From Desulfobacca sp. (GTDB taxonomy: Bacteria > Desulfobacterota > Desulfobaccia > Desulfobaccales > Desulfobaccaceae), in assembly GCA_020725545.1 (NCBI GenBank), contig DYEV01000003.1:1-64000 (forward strand): a DNA stretch of 64,000 bases, in the 5' to 3' direction. The notes under the pieces were generated by a model, which saw only the letters and a program-made list of their open reading frames with translations, was not told the DNA's origin and did no database searches. The position numbers and the translations under genes are program-made. Positions 36,223-44,081 of the stretch are shown one piece after another; positions within the stretch are counted from its first letter, which is position 1, and each line of letters opens with the position of its first letter.

Positions 36223-36550
36223 CTGTTCCAAAAGATTGCCTTAGCTACGGATCTCTCCCCGGCCTGGGATGAAATTGTCGCCTGGGGGGCCGAATTCCTG
36301 GCCTTGGCCTGCTTCCAGGTCATCCTGGCGCATATCATTACCGATCAATTTTCCCTGGGACTGGAGGCGGTCTGGCGCCAGGAGGCCGAGTCGAAGTTAG
36401 AGGTTGGGAAGCGCCTCCTTGAGGGCCAAGGTCTTGAGGTCATCGTGGAGATGCCCTGGGGCTGCCGGGTTATTCCCTGAACGATGTGGCGGCCCGCCAC
36501 TGTGCGTCGCTCATCGTCGTAGGCTCCCAATTTCCTGACCGCCGGGTTTA
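36223..36550 (+). pseudogene. Universal stress protein (UspA-like) remnant, frameshifted
   Basis: From 36226 the frame reads FQKIALATDLSPAWDEIV and continues as a UspA-type alpha/beta domain until a stop at 36480. Shifting frame near 36452 (one base missing in ATGCCCTGGGG) restores GYSLNDVAARHCASLIVVGS, the family's C-terminal half, which then stops at about 36550 without the last strand. A GAGGA site lies 7 bases before CTG 36223, where an ATG would be expected. Both the start codon and the frame are thus lost. Sequencing error in the C run is an alternative for the shift but not for the missing ATG and short end. Confidence 0.6.
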
Positions 36551-36564
36551 AGGATAAATCACGT

Positions 36565-37058
36565 ATGTCAACGGCAGAAATTTCGCAGATAGCAATTGCT
36601 GGTCTGAAGGTCGGCATCATGGGCTGGCAACCGGCCCTTGCGGCGGCTCAGGCCCTGGCGAACGCTTCGGAAGAGGATACTGCCCAGTTTCTGTTCGCTA
36701 CCCTGAAAAACAAGAATTATTTCCCCAGCTCGGCCGCGGCGGAATACCGCCAGGCCTTTTTCCGGGAAGATAAAAAGGCCCGGGGCGAGCAGGTGGTGGA
36801 GGACGCCGGGGCCTGTCCATCAAGGTCCTGGGGCCGGGCTGTGCCTCCTGCCGTCAACTGGAGCAGCATATCATGACCGTGGTGGCGGCATTGGGCCTGC
36901 CGGTCGATATCGAGCCCGTCAACCATATCAACGAGATCGCCCGCTTGGGGGGTGGTCACCACGCCGGCTTTGCCGATCAAAGACGAGCTCAAGGCCGTGG
37001 GGCGCGCCCCCAATCGGCTGAAGCTGAAACAATTATGGCTGACGGCCGTGCCTAAAAA
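36565..37058 (+). pseudogene. Redox-active disulfide (thioredoxin-like) protein with N-terminal extension, two frameshifts
   Basis: The first frame gives about 80 sensible residues (MSTAEISQIAIAGLKVGIMG, then a KNYFPSSAAAEYRQAF segment). One base appears missing in the G run at about 36808-36811. Restoring it leads into LSIKVLGPGCASCRQLEQHI, a thioredoxin-like fold with CASC. One extra G at about 36945-36950 (six G in a row) must be removed to reach VVTTPALPIKDELKAVG and the end LTAVPKK at 37058. An intact protein of about 165 residues would combine an N-terminal helical domain and the MTH895-type disulfide domain also encoded at 38905. Both changes are in G homopolymers, so recent decay or an assembly error are both possible. 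Confidence 0.65.
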
Positions 37059-37135
37059 ATAGTGCAGGCCCAGGCTCAAACCTGTGACTATAGAGTTGTT
37101 TTGTCGATCATCTCAACCAGTAACTGGAAACTATT

Positions 37136-37525
37136 ATGAAACTCTTACTCAAGGTCATGAAGGCTTTGGCCGATGGCAACCGGCTGCGTATCCTGCGGTT
37201 GCTGCTAGACCGGCCCCGCTGTGTCTGTGAACTCCAACAAGCCCTGGGCATCAGCCAACCCAGCGTTTCCAAACATCTACGCATCCTGGAAGAGGCCGGT
37301 CTGGTAGACAAAGAACGCAGCGGCCAGTTTATCGACTATCGCCTGGTCCCCGCACCCCATCCCTCCGACGCCCGGGCTGCCCTCATGACCCACCTGATCC
37401 CCTGGCTGCAGGACGATCCAGAGCTTAAGGCCTTCAGCCTCCGGGCCGCCCAGATCGACCGCCGCAGCCTCTGCACGCGCGCCAGCACGGCCGAACCTGC
37501 GGTCGGCCTGACCTTGGAGGGTTAA
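37136..37525 (+). CDS. ArsR-family winged-helix regulator
   Basis: The 129-residue product is an ArsR/SmtB-type repressor: KALADGNRLRILRLL, then RCVCELQQALGISQPSVSKHLRIL with Cys29 and Cys31 at the start of the recognition region, then EEAGLVDKERSGQFIDYRL. Paired cysteines at this place sense arsenite/antimonite or other thiol-reactive ligands in ArsR proteins. It sits between the disrupted redox gene and a permease gene, and inverted repeats lie before both flanking units, consistent with local autoregulation. The ligand is unknown. Confidence 0.85.
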   Translation: MKLLLKVMKALADGNRLRILRLLLDRPRCVCELQQALGISQPSVSKHLRILEEAGLVDKERSGQFIDYRLVPAPHPSDARAALMTHLIPWLQDDPELKAFSLRAAQIDRRSLCTRASTAEPAVGLTLEG

Positions 37526-37594
37526 CCGGGGCTTCTGAGGCGATCATTCTTGGTGGTCTCAGCTAAAAATTCGACGCCATGCAAATAAATTGTT

Positions 37595-37614
37595 ATATAC
37601 CCATAACTGTATAT
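37595..37614. promoter_or_regulatory. Inverted repeat ATATAC-N8-GTATAT before the permease
   Basis: A perfect 6-base inverted repeat is placed 17 bases before the permease TTG start. Size and A/T content fit an ArsR-family operator. The adjacent ArsR-type gene is the natural candidate to bind it. Confidence 0.45.
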
Positions 37615-37631
37615 CATAGAGAGGAACGGTC

Positions 37632-38798
37632 TTGCCAGAACGCTATAAACTTCTCCTTCTCGCAGTAGTCTTTGTCATCATCTACTATATGCCTGTGGAT
37701 TCAGCCCGCTTGCCGCAGGCCGTCGTGGAATCGCTCTACCTGCTGCAGGAATATGCCCGGGAACACGTGCTCACCTGTCTGCTTCCGGCCTTTTTCATCG
37801 CCGGGGCCATCGGCGTCTTCATCAGTCAGCAGTCGGTCATCAAGTATCTGGGGGCCGGGGCCAATAAGGTCCTGGCTTATGGCGTGGCTTCGATCTCCGG
37901 CACCATCTTGGCGGTCTGCTCCTGCACGGTGCTGCCCATGTTCGCCGGCATCTATAGCCGGGGCGCCGGGTTGGGACCGGCCACGACCTTTCTTTATTCC
38001 GGGCCGGCCATCAACGTCCTGGCCATCATCCTGTCGGCCCGGGTTCTGGGCATGCCCTTCGGCATTGCCCGGGCCATCGGCGCCGTAGTCTTTGCGGTGG
38101 TCAGCGGCCTACTCATGGCGGTGATCTTCCGCCAGTCGGAACAGGAGCGGCATGAGGGCGGTCTGGCCCTGGTAGCCGAGGAACCGGCCAAGACCTTGGG
38201 CCAGCAGGCGGCCTTTTTCTTTAACCTGGTGGCCATTCTGGTCTTTGCCGCCTGGGCCAAGCCCAGTCTGCCAGTGGGGTTTTATCAGGCGGTGTTTGAC
38301 ATTAAATGGTATCTTACCATTGCTTTTCTCATTTCTTTGGCCATCCTGCTCAAAATCTGGTTCACTAAGGAAGAGATAACCGAATGGTTGGAAGCCAGCT
38401 GGACATTTGTCAAGCTGATCTTTCCCCTGCTCTTGGGCGGGGTCGTAGTCAGCGGCCTGCTCTTGGGGCGGCCGGGCAGTGATGCCGGCCTCATCCCCGA
38501 CCGTTATGTCACCGCCCTGGTGGGCGGCAATAGCCTGGGCGCCAACTTCTTTGCCGCCCTCTCCGGCGCCCTGTTCTATTTTGCCACTCTCACCGAAGTC
38601 CCCATTGTCCAGGGTCTGTTGGGCTCGGGCATGGGGCACGGCCCGGCTTTAGCCCTGCTCCTGGCCGGCCCGGCCTTGAGTCTGCCCAGCATGATTGTCA
38701 TTAACAGCATCATGGGCTTTAAAAGGACCGCCGTCTTCATCAGCCTGGTAGTCCTCCAGTCCACCCTGGTGGGCTGGGTATTCGGTATGGTATATTAA
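37632..38798 (+). CDS. Permease of the YraQ/ArsP type
   Basis: The 388-residue membrane protein has about ten helices and the family signatures CSCTVLPMFAGIY (Cys96, Cys98) and a second-half TLTEVPIVQGLL motif that mirrors the first. Related permeases include ArsP, which exports trivalent organoarsenicals, and SO_0444-type exporters; the CSC motif suggests thiol-reactive cargo. The start is TTG 37632 with AGAGGA upstream. It lies between an ArsR regulator and a small redox-disulfide protein, a set that recurs in anaerobes. Substrate is inferred only as a soft metalloid or thiol-binding compound. Confidence 0.82.
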   Translation: MPERYKLLLLAVVFVIIYYMPVDSARLPQAVVESLYLLQEYAREHVLTCLLPAFFIAGAIGVFISQQSVIKYLGAGANKVLAYGVASISGTILAVCSCTVLPMFAGIYSRGAGLGPATTFLYSGPAINVLAIILSARVLGMPFGIARAIGAVVFAVVSGLLMAVIFRQSEQERHEGGLALVAEEPAKTLGQQAAFFFNLVAILVFAAWAKPSLPVGFYQAVFDIKWYLTIAFLISLAILLKIWFTKEEITEWLEASWTFVKLIFPLLLGGVVVSGLLLGRPGSDAGLIPDRYVTALVGGNSLGANFFAALSGALFYFATLTEVPIVQGLLGSGMGHGPALALLLAGPALSLPSMIVINSIMGFKRTAVFISLVVLQSTLVGWVFGMVY

Positions 38799-38904
38799 AA
38801 AGTTAGCCCCGGGCGCCGGGGCCGGCTGCAATTCATTCTAACTTTGCGATGAGAAACTCTAAATCGGCAAACAAGCCGTGCCAGTCATTAAAGGAGGATA
38901 TATT

Positions 38905-39132
38905 ATGCATATCAAAGTCTTGGGGACCGGCTGCCCCAAGTGCGAAAAGTTAACCGAGAATGTCAAAGAGGCCTTGCAAAAAGCCGGCCTTGAGGCGGAA
39001 GTGGAAAAGGTCACTGACATCAAGACGATTTCTTCCTATGGGGTGATGCTGACGCCGGCCCTGGTCATCGACGGCCAGGTGAAGGCGGTGGGAAAGCTCC
39101 TAAAACCTGAAGAAATCGCTAAATTTATTTAA
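38905..39132 (+). CDS. Small redox-active disulfide protein (thioredoxin-like)
   Basis: The 75-residue product (MHIKVLGTGCPKCEKL..., then YGVMLTPALVIDGQVKAVG) is a minimal thioredoxin fold of the MTH895/TM0996 type with a CPKC active site at 10-13 and the cis-Pro in TPAL. Such proteins accompany ArsR/permease genes and probably pass electrons to, or bind, the permease substrate. Start 38905 has AAAGGAGG at ideal spacing. It carries the same domain as the disrupted gene at 36565 but without the N-terminal extension. Confidence 0.88.
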   Translation: MHIKVLGTGCPKCEKLTENVKEALQKAGLEAEVEKVTDIKTISSYGVMLTPALVIDGQVKAVGKLLKPEEIAKFI

Positions 39133-39163
39133 CAGGGCTTCCTAGCCCTCCCCAAAGAGAGCC

Positions 39164-39874
39164 ATGCATCTACCAACCAAACTCCTTCGGCTGCTGGGGC
39201 TGGCCGTGTTCTGCCTCTGGATCCCGTTGGCCGCAGTTGCCAGCGCCGGACCCCGGGCCGAGGTCAGCCACACCGTTCATGATTTCGGTGAGGTCTTTGA
39301 AGATCAGGCTTTGACCCACACCTTTGAACTCAAAAACAGCGGCGACGCGCCATTGATTATCAAACATATTGATTCGGACTGCGCCTGCACCACCAGTGAA
39401 GCGGACCGGCGCATCCCCCCGGGGGGGGTAGGACGGATTCAGCTCACCATTGAACCTTACTCGGTGCTTCGCCAATTCGCCAAGAAAACCACCCTGTTCC
39501 TCAATGATCCGGCCAACCCGGCCATTGTCCTGACCATGCAGGGGTATGGCAAACCCTTTATCGAGATCCTGCCCAATCATATTGTCCGGTTGGAGGGCAA
39601 ACCTGGTGAGGAGATCCGCAAACAGGTGCGCTTTGTCTCGCATCTGCAAGAACCCTGGGAAATCAGAGAAGTGCGGACCAATATCCCGCAAGAGATCAAC
39701 ATTAAGGTAATTCCGGAAGTGCCGGGGCGCATTTATGTGGTGGAGGTCAGCAACAAGATGCGGGAGGCCGGGAATTTTTCCGGCAATATCGAGCTGTTCA
39801 CCACCTCGACAAAACGGCCCCGGATGATCATGCGGGTTTTTGGGGAGTTCTTTTTCACAACCCCGGGGGGGTAA
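39164..39874 (+). CDS. Exported DUF1573 protein
   Basis: The 236-residue product has a signal peptide (residues 1 to about 27) and a DUF1573/ASPM-SPD-2-Hydin-like Ig domain (HDFGEVFEDQALTHTFELKNSGDAPL, core FELKNSGDAPL; then DSDCACTTSE and PPGGVGRIQL). The CACT pair in this family is often near bound metal or a disulfide. A second Ig-like half follows. Function is unknown; related proteins occur in anaerobe envelopes. It follows the redox-disulfide gene by 31 bases and may share its transcript. Confidence 0.78.
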   Translation: MHLPTKLLRLLGLAVFCLWIPLAAVASAGPRAEVSHTVHDFGEVFEDQALTHTFELKNSGDAPLIIKHIDSDCACTTSEADRRIPPGGVGRIQLTIEPYSVLRQFAKKTTLFLNDPANPAIVLTMQGYGKPFIEILPNHIVRLEGKPGEEIRKQVRFVSHLQEPWEIREVRTNIPQEINIKVIPEVPGRIYVVEVSNKMREAGNFSGNIELFTTSTKRPRMIMRVFGEFFFTTPGG

Positions 39875-39884
39875 GGCGACCACC

Positions 39885-40200
39885 GTTGAGTTAAACAGAT
39901 CGCACCGTTAGAGCTCAGGGTGAGCAAGGCGTTCCGGACCCGGTGGCAGCCCTGGCAGGCCGCGGTGAGTTTTGGCACCTCCTCCGGAGCGAAATACGGG
40001 ACCGGCGCCGCGACGAGAGCTTTCTGTACCCTGTCCACCCGGTCGTTCCTCTTGATCAGGTGGGCAGTTGAACGTTCTTGGAGGAGGGGGCCAGGGAGCG
40101 CCGCCTCCTGCCCCCCTCCCCCCACCCAGACCTGGGCCGGGGCGTTGCCCCCGACCAGGTGGCTCCCCTTGCCACAACAAACTTGATCTGAACCATTATC
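39885..40200 (-). pseudogene. Possible remnant with a CxxCH motif
   Basis: One minus-strand frame reads coherently: RSTAHLIKRNDRVDRVQKAL, then PEEVPKLTAACQGCHRVRNALLTL with a CxxCH heme-type motif. The frame stays open upstream into a very Gly-rich stretch but shows no start with a ribosome-binding site. It may be the end of a decayed c-type cytochrome-like gene, or chance. The remaining bases to 40541 show nothing else. Confidence 0.25.
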
Positions 40201-40541
40201 CCCTCTGCCGAGAGAGGGTAACCCATGTCCCCGAACGCTGGTAACCCAGTGCTTCGGTCTTGCCGGGGCCGAGGCCCTGTCTCCCCCTTGTGCCTATGTG
40301 TGGTTTTGACGATATAGTTAACGAATACTTTAAGATACATTATCATAGGTGCCTGAGCTGCCTGGACAAGGCAAGGAAGGGGGGCGGTGCCCATCATAAA
40401 CCGCCTGAATGTTGATCTTTTTGGCCGACTTGCTGATGTCGGCCAGATGTGGAGTTGTGGCACGCTCATAGCCAAGCCACTCCTCCTGGCAATCGCGCAA
40501 ATCAACGCCTTTCGCCTTGCTGCTTTTTTATTGTTTAAAAA

Positions 40542-41323
40542 CTACGCAGCTTTTTTCTTAATCACGAATTGGTAGTGCCAAGTATTGATGCTGATGCGTC
40601 CCCCCGCGGCGTATGGATCGAGCAGAGAGAGACTCTTTTTTTGTTCCATCCGCGCCAGATGTTCTCCCAATAAAAATCTGAGCAGCTTGAGGCGGTTCTC
40701 TTTCAGGTCCGGAAACGTCACTTGATAGTACAGCTCCTGCTTCTTGTAATCCTGGGATAAGGTTTTTAAGGCCCATTCGAGATCGGCTGCGTAGTAATAA
40801 GGTACGGCCTCCTGTAACGAGTCAAAGCCGCGGGCAATGATCTGAGCCAGGAGATTGTCCCTGTCCGCCATGGAGATGAGCAAGCAGCCGTCAATGGCGA
40901 GAGTACGCAATAATTGCTCCAGGGTCCCGCGGATATCTTTAACGTAATAGAAGACGTGATTGGACAGGATGAGGTCGAAGGCCAGGTGCTGGGCCGTCGG
41001 CAGGACCCGCCAGGCTGAAACGGGATGCCGGGAAAAAACTTTGATCCGACTGCTTGCTTGGGCAAGGTAAACGGCATCCGGTTCCACCAACGAGAGAATT
41101 AGCCGCTGGGGCTCAAACCCGGCCCGAGAGAGCAATCCGGCCAGAAAACTGCCATCCCCGCAACCAAAATCCAGCAGGTGTATGGATCTGCTGGTTCCAG
41201 CCAGCGGCGCCAGGTAGGACAGGTAGCTTTCCAGATCGGCGGCAGCTTCAGAAGCGTGCTCCAAAAAAAAGCATAATCATCATGTATTGAGGTAAAATCT
41301 TTGGTAGTTTCCAGGGATGCCAT
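40542..41323 (-). pseudogene. SAM-dependent methyltransferase, frameshifted at a T8 tract
   Basis: The frame opens at ATG 41323, preceded by GGAGAGGGG at good spacing, and reads MASLETTKDFTSIHDDYAFF. On the sense strand a run of eight T (41263-41270) then shifts the reading. With nine T the text continues as LEHASEAAADLESYLSYLAP and runs in one frame to 40542. That part contains the class I methyltransferase motif I LLDFGCGDGSFLAGLL, motif II-like LSLVEPD and LILSNHVFYYVKD. The intact length would be 260 residues. Decay, transcriptional slippage on T8, or sequencing error are all possible. A product from the internal TTG 41264 alone (240 aa) would keep the SAM-binding fold. Confidence 0.7.
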
Positions 41324-41379
41324 AAATCCCCTCTCCGGTATTAGTCTGGATCGTTGCTGAATGCCCCTAGGCGGCGGAC

Positions 41380-41409
41380 TTGACAAGAAAGACCCCCTAA
41401 GCCTATACT
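41380..41409 (+). promoter_or_regulatory. Strong sigma70-like promoter without an adjacent gene
   Basis: TTGACA (41380-41385), 18 bases, TATACT (41404-41409) is a strong match. The next plus-strand gene starts 450 bases downstream. The transcript could be a long leader of that gene or a non-coding RNA. Confidence 0.45.
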
Positions 41410-41516
41410 CGTTGGAAATGTAGAAAACTTAAAGGGATCGTCTTTTTAGACACATTCTCTGGTAACTACCCCATCTCCCTGTCCTGCCCGGCCAGGCGGC
41501 CACCGGCTTTCAGTGG

Positions 41517-41665
41517 GCCTTGATGACCAAGGGGTTGAGCCTCAGCGGCTGGCCGCATTGGGGGCAGGGCAGTGCCGTATCCCGGGCGGCCCTGGTTCCA
41601 TATTCTCCAAATGCAGGAAGTGGACCCGGCATCGTTGGCCATGACAGTGCGGCTAAAAGTGACTA
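41517..41665 (-). pseudogene. Possible zinc-ribbon protein remnant
   Basis: On the minus strand one frame gives HCHGQRCRVHFLHLEN and another gives ALPCPQCGQPLRLNPLVIKAH followed by a stop. Joined by one frameshift they make a small two-pair zinc ribbon. A stop directly precedes the first part, so no start survives. This is an interpretation of about 150 bases. Confidence 0.35.
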
Positions 41666-41862
41666 AAGAGCTTTTAGCAATATCATAATTTGTTGATCAC
41701 CCGCGCCCCATGAGAACAGCGGCGCAACCCCAGAGGGAACCCGACTCGGGCAATGAAGACCCGCTCCGAAACGGCTTTGGAGGGTTATACTGAAGCTGGT
41801 CTGGAGGGCCGCCCTAGCCGATGCGGCCTACAGAATAGGAAGGCGTTAGGGGGGATGATGCA

Positions 41863-42069
41863 ATGCTAGATGTGGAGGAGTTTCGCCTGGGCCGCAGCGG
41901 TGTGCCCTTTTCCTGTGTGGACGAGATTCCCGAATGCTGCGGGCGCTGCCACTATCTGGTTTATCAGGAAGCGGCCTGTGCCCTGCCCTATTATTTCTGC
42001 GGCTACAATCTGCCGGATCGGATTAATGAGGCAATACCGGCTTGTCAGCCCCATGACGGCGAATCATAA
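41863..42069 (+). CDS. Small cysteine-rich protein, function unknown
   Basis: The 68-residue product has cysteines at 18, 25, 26, 29, 39, 46 and 60, including CCGRC, and a conserved-looking CGYNLP segment. It suggests metal or Fe-S binding. AGGGGGG lies about 10 bases before ATG 41863. I do not recognise the family. The strong promoter at 41380 may serve it. Confidence 0.55.
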   Translation: MLDVEEFRLGRSGVPFSCVDEIPECCGRCHYLVYQEAACALPYYFCGYNLPDRINEAIPACQPHDGES

Positions 42070-42096
42070 CGGCTGGGCGGCTGCAAGGGCAGGTTC

Positions 42097-42558
42097 TTAA
42101 GGGAGATGGCCCTTCGCCCAGGAGATCAGGTCGGCAAAGGTCTGGGCCCAGGTTGGCGTGTGATCCTGGCGGGTGAAGAGGTGGGCCAGCTCGTGGCAGA
42201 GCGTGGTAAGCCGCTGCCCCGGTGGATAGAGAAGAATGGCCCGCTGGTTATGGTAGGCTTCGGCCAGGAGGCAGATATCGCCCTGCCAATAGAGGCGCCA
42301 GTCAGACCGGGCGGCAGGATTTTCCAGAACCGTCACCGGTTCCTGGCCAAAGGCGGTGCATAACCGGACCGCCCAGTCCTGAAGTTCCGTCAGGTCACGG
42401 GTGGCCTCAAGCTCAGAACCATAACGCCGACAGGAACAGCACCAAACCAAGCCGTCGCAGACCAAGTCGGCGTGCTTCTCCAGGTCCAGGAGACGGCCGC
42501 ACCCGGGACAAGACAACTGCTGCTTATCACCGGGTGCTAACGAAGATATTGCCGGCAT
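42097..42558 (-). CDS. Zinc-ribbon plus HELAH metallopeptidase-like protein
   Basis: The 153-residue product has an N-terminal zinc ribbon (CPGC at about 17-20, CSC at about 41-43). Its C-terminal half has LTTLCHELAHLFTRQDH at about 117-133, an HExxH zinc motif. The second half resembles small SprT/ImmA-like peptidases, though the third ligand is not obvious. It has no signal peptide. It is convergent with the Cys-rich gene and its start is near the end of the GYD gene on the same strand. Confidence 0.55.
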   Translation of the reverse strand: MPAISSLAPGDKQQLSCPGCGRLLDLEKHADLVCDGLVWCCSCRRYGSELEATRDLTELQDWAVRLCTAFGQEPVTVLENPAARSDWRLYWQGDICLLAEAYHNQRAILLYPPGQRLTTLCHELAHLFTRQDHTPTWAQTFADLISWAKGHLP

Positions 42559-42591
42559 CGCCGCTGCCGATTGCCTTTATTCTGAACCGCT

Positions 42592-42876
42592 TTAGATGCC
42601 GGCCATGATCTGGTCGAATTCCGCCGCAGTGACCGCCGGCGCCGTGGCGAAGGCGATACCGGTCATTTTGTTTAAAGCAACCGAAACCTGCATGGCCTGT
42701 TCGATCCCCGGCAGGTTGAGGATGAAGACCAGATCCTGATCCCCTAACGTAGCATACATCCCCTGCACGTCGCCGCCGAATTTCTTGATGGTGTCCACAA
42801 TCTGCCCGGTGCGGGCGGGGCTCATGCCCTTCAGGGCTTCTGCCGAATACTTGCCAAAAAGAATAAAGGTTGCCAT
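42592..42876 (-). CDS. GYD-domain protein
   Basis: The 94-residue product is one GYD domain (MATFILFGKYSAEALKGMS at the start, GGDVQGMYATLGDQDLVFIL in the middle), a ferredoxin-like dimer fold of unknown function. A typical AGGAGG lies about 6 bases before the start. The superoxide dismutase gene lies upstream on the same strand, about 120 bases away. Confidence 0.8.
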   Translation of the reverse strand: MATFILFGKYSAEALKGMSPARTGQIVDTIKKFGGDVQGMYATLGDQDLVFILNLPGIEQAMQVSVALNKMTGIAFATAPAVTAAEFDQIMAGI

Positions 42877-43000
42877 AGATTTTCCTCCTGGGGAGGCACG
42901 CCGCCAGCCCCGTGCTCAGGTGAGCCGTTCGTTGTCCGCAGATGAGAGGCAGGAGGTAAAAAAGATTTTCCTGCTCACCACTCCTTCTTCCCTTTTTCCT

Positions 43001-43654
43001 TTACTGCCCCAATCTGGACTCCACCGCCTTCCAGTCAATGTTCTTGAAAAAGGCCTCGATATATTCCGCCCGCTTCAGGCCATAATCCGGGATAAAGGCG
43101 TGTTCAAAGACGTCCATGATAAGAAGGGGCCGCCCGCCGGCCAAGTGGCTTACATCGTGTTCGTTAATCCAGGTATTGATGAGGCGACCGTTGCTGGGGT
43201 CTTCATACAAGACTACCCAGCCGATGCCCCGGATGGCGCCGCTGGCTTTGAAATCAGCCTGCCAGTTTTCCAGACTGCCGAACTGCTCACTCAGGCGCTT
43301 GGCGATTTTGCTGTTGGGATCCAGTTTGCCATCGCCGCCCAGGTTGCCGAAATAGAGCTCATGGAGGCGCATGCCGTTAAACTCCCAGCCCAGACGCCGT
43401 TTAATTTCGGCATAGGCCGGAGTATTGGCGGCAATCTTACTTAAAGTTTCCAGCAGTTCGTTGGTGTTTTTGACGTAGCCCTGGTAGAGGGTGAAGTGCA
43501 GGTCCAAGGCCTTGTCGCTGAATCCGGGCATGCCTTTGAGTTTGCTGAAATCCTTGGCCGCATAGGGCGCGGTGCTGGCCGAGACCGGTGCGGCCGTGGT
43601 AATCAAAAGAATGGCTAACATCATAAGCAAGGCTGATTTCGTCGTCAAGGTCAT
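43001..43654 (-). CDS. Exported Fe/Mn-type superoxide dismutase
   Basis: The 217-residue product begins with a clear signal peptide (cleavage near VSA, residue 26), then an Fe/Mn-SOD. The expected metal ligands are His53 (LDLHFTLY), His98 (RLHELYF), Asp181 and His185 (DVFEHAF). The usual HH pair that follows the first ligand is replaced by LY, and that helix looks one residue shorter, so the second-shell site is atypical. It would dismutate superoxide outside the cytoplasm of an anaerobe. The start has AGGAGG upstream. Confidence 0.85.
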   Translation of the reverse strand: MTLTTKSALLMMLAILLITTAAPVSASTAPYAAKDFSKLKGMPGFSDKALDLHFTLYQGYVKNTNELLETLSKIAANTPAYAEIKRRLGWEFNGMRLHELYFGNLGGDGKLDPNSKIAKRLSEQFGSLENWQADFKASGAIRGIGWVVLYEDPSNGRLINTWINEHDVSHLAGGRPLLIMDVFEHAFIPDYGLKRAEYIEAFFKNIDWKAVESRLGQ

Positions 43655-43871
43655 CAGGGTCCTCCTTTGGTAAATGATATGGCATGGCTACCCGAAAACG
43701 GCCCGCACGGCCGCGTTGTGGCTCCGGGACAGGCAAGCTGCTGGTCTCGCCCGCACAGCTGCTTCCAACCCTATGATATCATGACGGCCACATCCTGGGA
43801 AAGAAAAAAGCCGGGGCTCTGCGGAGGCATACAAAAAGGGCGGATTTTTCCTTAAGACGCGGCGCAAAAAC

Positions 43872-43900
43872 TTGACAAGCTTGGAGGAAGCCGTTATATA
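43872..43900 (+). promoter_or_regulatory. Promoter of the tRNA-Lys/tRNA-Glu unit
   Basis: TTGACA (43872-43877), a 17-base spacer and TATATA (43895-43900) form a near-consensus sigma70 promoter that ends 17 bases before tRNA-Lys. Confidence 0.8.
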
Positions 43901-43917
43901 TAGATGATTATTGCGGT

Positions 43918-43993
43918 GGGCCGTTAACTCAGTCGGTAGAGTATCTGCCTTTTAAGCAGAGAGTCGTTGGTTCGAGTCCAACACGGCCCACCA
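43918..43993 (+). tRNA. tRNA-Lys (TTT anticodon)
   Basis: The cloverleaf has acceptor GGGCCGT/ACGGCCC, loop CTTTTAA with anticodon TTT, T-arm GGTTCGAGTCC and encoded CCA. It is the first of two tRNA genes on one transcript. Confidence 0.96.
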
Positions 43994-44003
43994 GATGACA
44001 AGC

Positions 44004-44081
44004 GTCCCCATCGTCTAGCCTGGTCCAGGACACCGGCCTTTCACGCCGGCAACCGGGGTTCAAATCCCCGTGGGGACGCCA
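44004..44081 (+). tRNA. tRNA-Glu (TTC anticodon)
   Basis: Acceptor GTCCCCA/TGGGGAC, the typical tRNA-Glu opening with TCGTCTAG, anticodon loop CTTTCAC with TTC, T-arm GGGGTTCAAATCCCC, discriminator G and encoded CCA are all present. It starts 10 bases after tRNA-Lys. Confidence 0.96.
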
